DNA of 60,655 bases from Oscillospiraceae bacterium (GTDB lineage: Bacteria; Bacillota_A; Clostridia; Oscillospirales; CAG-272): positions 1-60,655 of the forward strand of contig SVUD01000005.1 of assembly GCA_015063445.1 (NCBI GenBank). Direction: 5' to 3'. The position numbers and the translations under genes were made by a program. The first letter of the stretch is position 1. Each line of letters opens with the position of its first letter. Under the pieces are notes generated by a model. That model was not told the origin of the DNA and made no database searches. It worked only from the letters and a program-made list of their open reading frames with translations. This document shows positions 60,627 through 60,655 of the stretch, piece after piece.

Positions 60627-60655
60627 TAGTATCGGTCAACTGAATACATTACTGC
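60609..60655 (-). rRNA. rrl: 23S ribosomal RNA, 3' end only
   Basis: On the minus strand the last 47 bases read GCAGTAATGTATTCAGTTGA, then CCGATACTAATTGACCGAGG, then GCTTG. This is the conserved Firmicute 23S 3' terminus. The rest lies beyond the right edge. No 5S rRNA or tRNA gene is visible in the following 850 bases. Confidence 0.88.

Overview
The window looks like chromosomal DNA of an uncultured, low-to-moderate-GC Clostridia-type Firmicute, most plausibly a polysaccharide-degrading gut bacterium. The evidence is housekeeping genes with Firmicute character (spoVG, a YerC-type TrpR relative, rlmH, the rpsO-pnp pair, yceD-rpmF, addB), strong Shine-Dalgarno sequences of the GGAGG type, many consensus TTGACA-17-TATAAT promoters, and large exported proteins typical of that habitat. 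Assignment below class level is not possible from sequence reading alone.

Layout. 1-7.8 kb: an unrecognised membrane protein cut by the left edge, a KDPG aldolase-VOC fusion, a pseudo-receiver/winged-helix regulator coupled to a solitary addB, and uronate isomerase. 7.8-18 kb: a DUF5662 protein, a frameshifted murD, a lipoprotein-cysteine desulfurase-rlmH operon, a CYTH protein, a small membrane protein, yerC, pnp, rpsO and rdgB. 18-24.3 kb: two tandem paralogous lipoproteins with cysteine-rich N-termini and right-handed beta-helix bodies. 24.5-36.2 kb: yceD-rpmF, a WYL regulator, mgtE with a leader peptide and attenuator-like terminator, a DUF523 gene, murC, spoVG, a glycosyltransferase/polysaccharide pyruvyltransferase fusion, a repeat-rich coiled-coil protein and asnS.

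36.4-59.7 kb is the accessory carbohydrate region. It holds two copies of one cassette: an AraC-type cupin regulator divergent from a very large exported multidomain protein, which is followed directly by a 44-55 residue peptide of a shared family (37577-46151 and 54992-59655). The two exported proteins share a beta-helix module and a C-terminal module of about 280 residues but have different N-terminal enzymes (alpha/beta hydrolase; LamG plus metallophosphatase). Between the cassettes lie two paralogous DUF5107-TPR proteins, an aldose 1-epimerase and a regulator that joins a sugar-binding-type sensor to a LuxR helix-turn-helix. A cytoplasmic clan-A glycoside hydrolase follows the first cassette. 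Together with uronate isomerase and KDPG aldolase, this suggests capture and breakdown of uronate-containing glycans. I consider the duplicated regulator-giant protein-peptide cassette the best candidate for an undescribed system.

The right edge contains the 3' end of a 23S rRNA gene on the minus strand. To its left are decayed tandem copies of the 23S tail and its downstream spacer, carrying a repeated 98-bp hairpin element; no 5S gene was found there.
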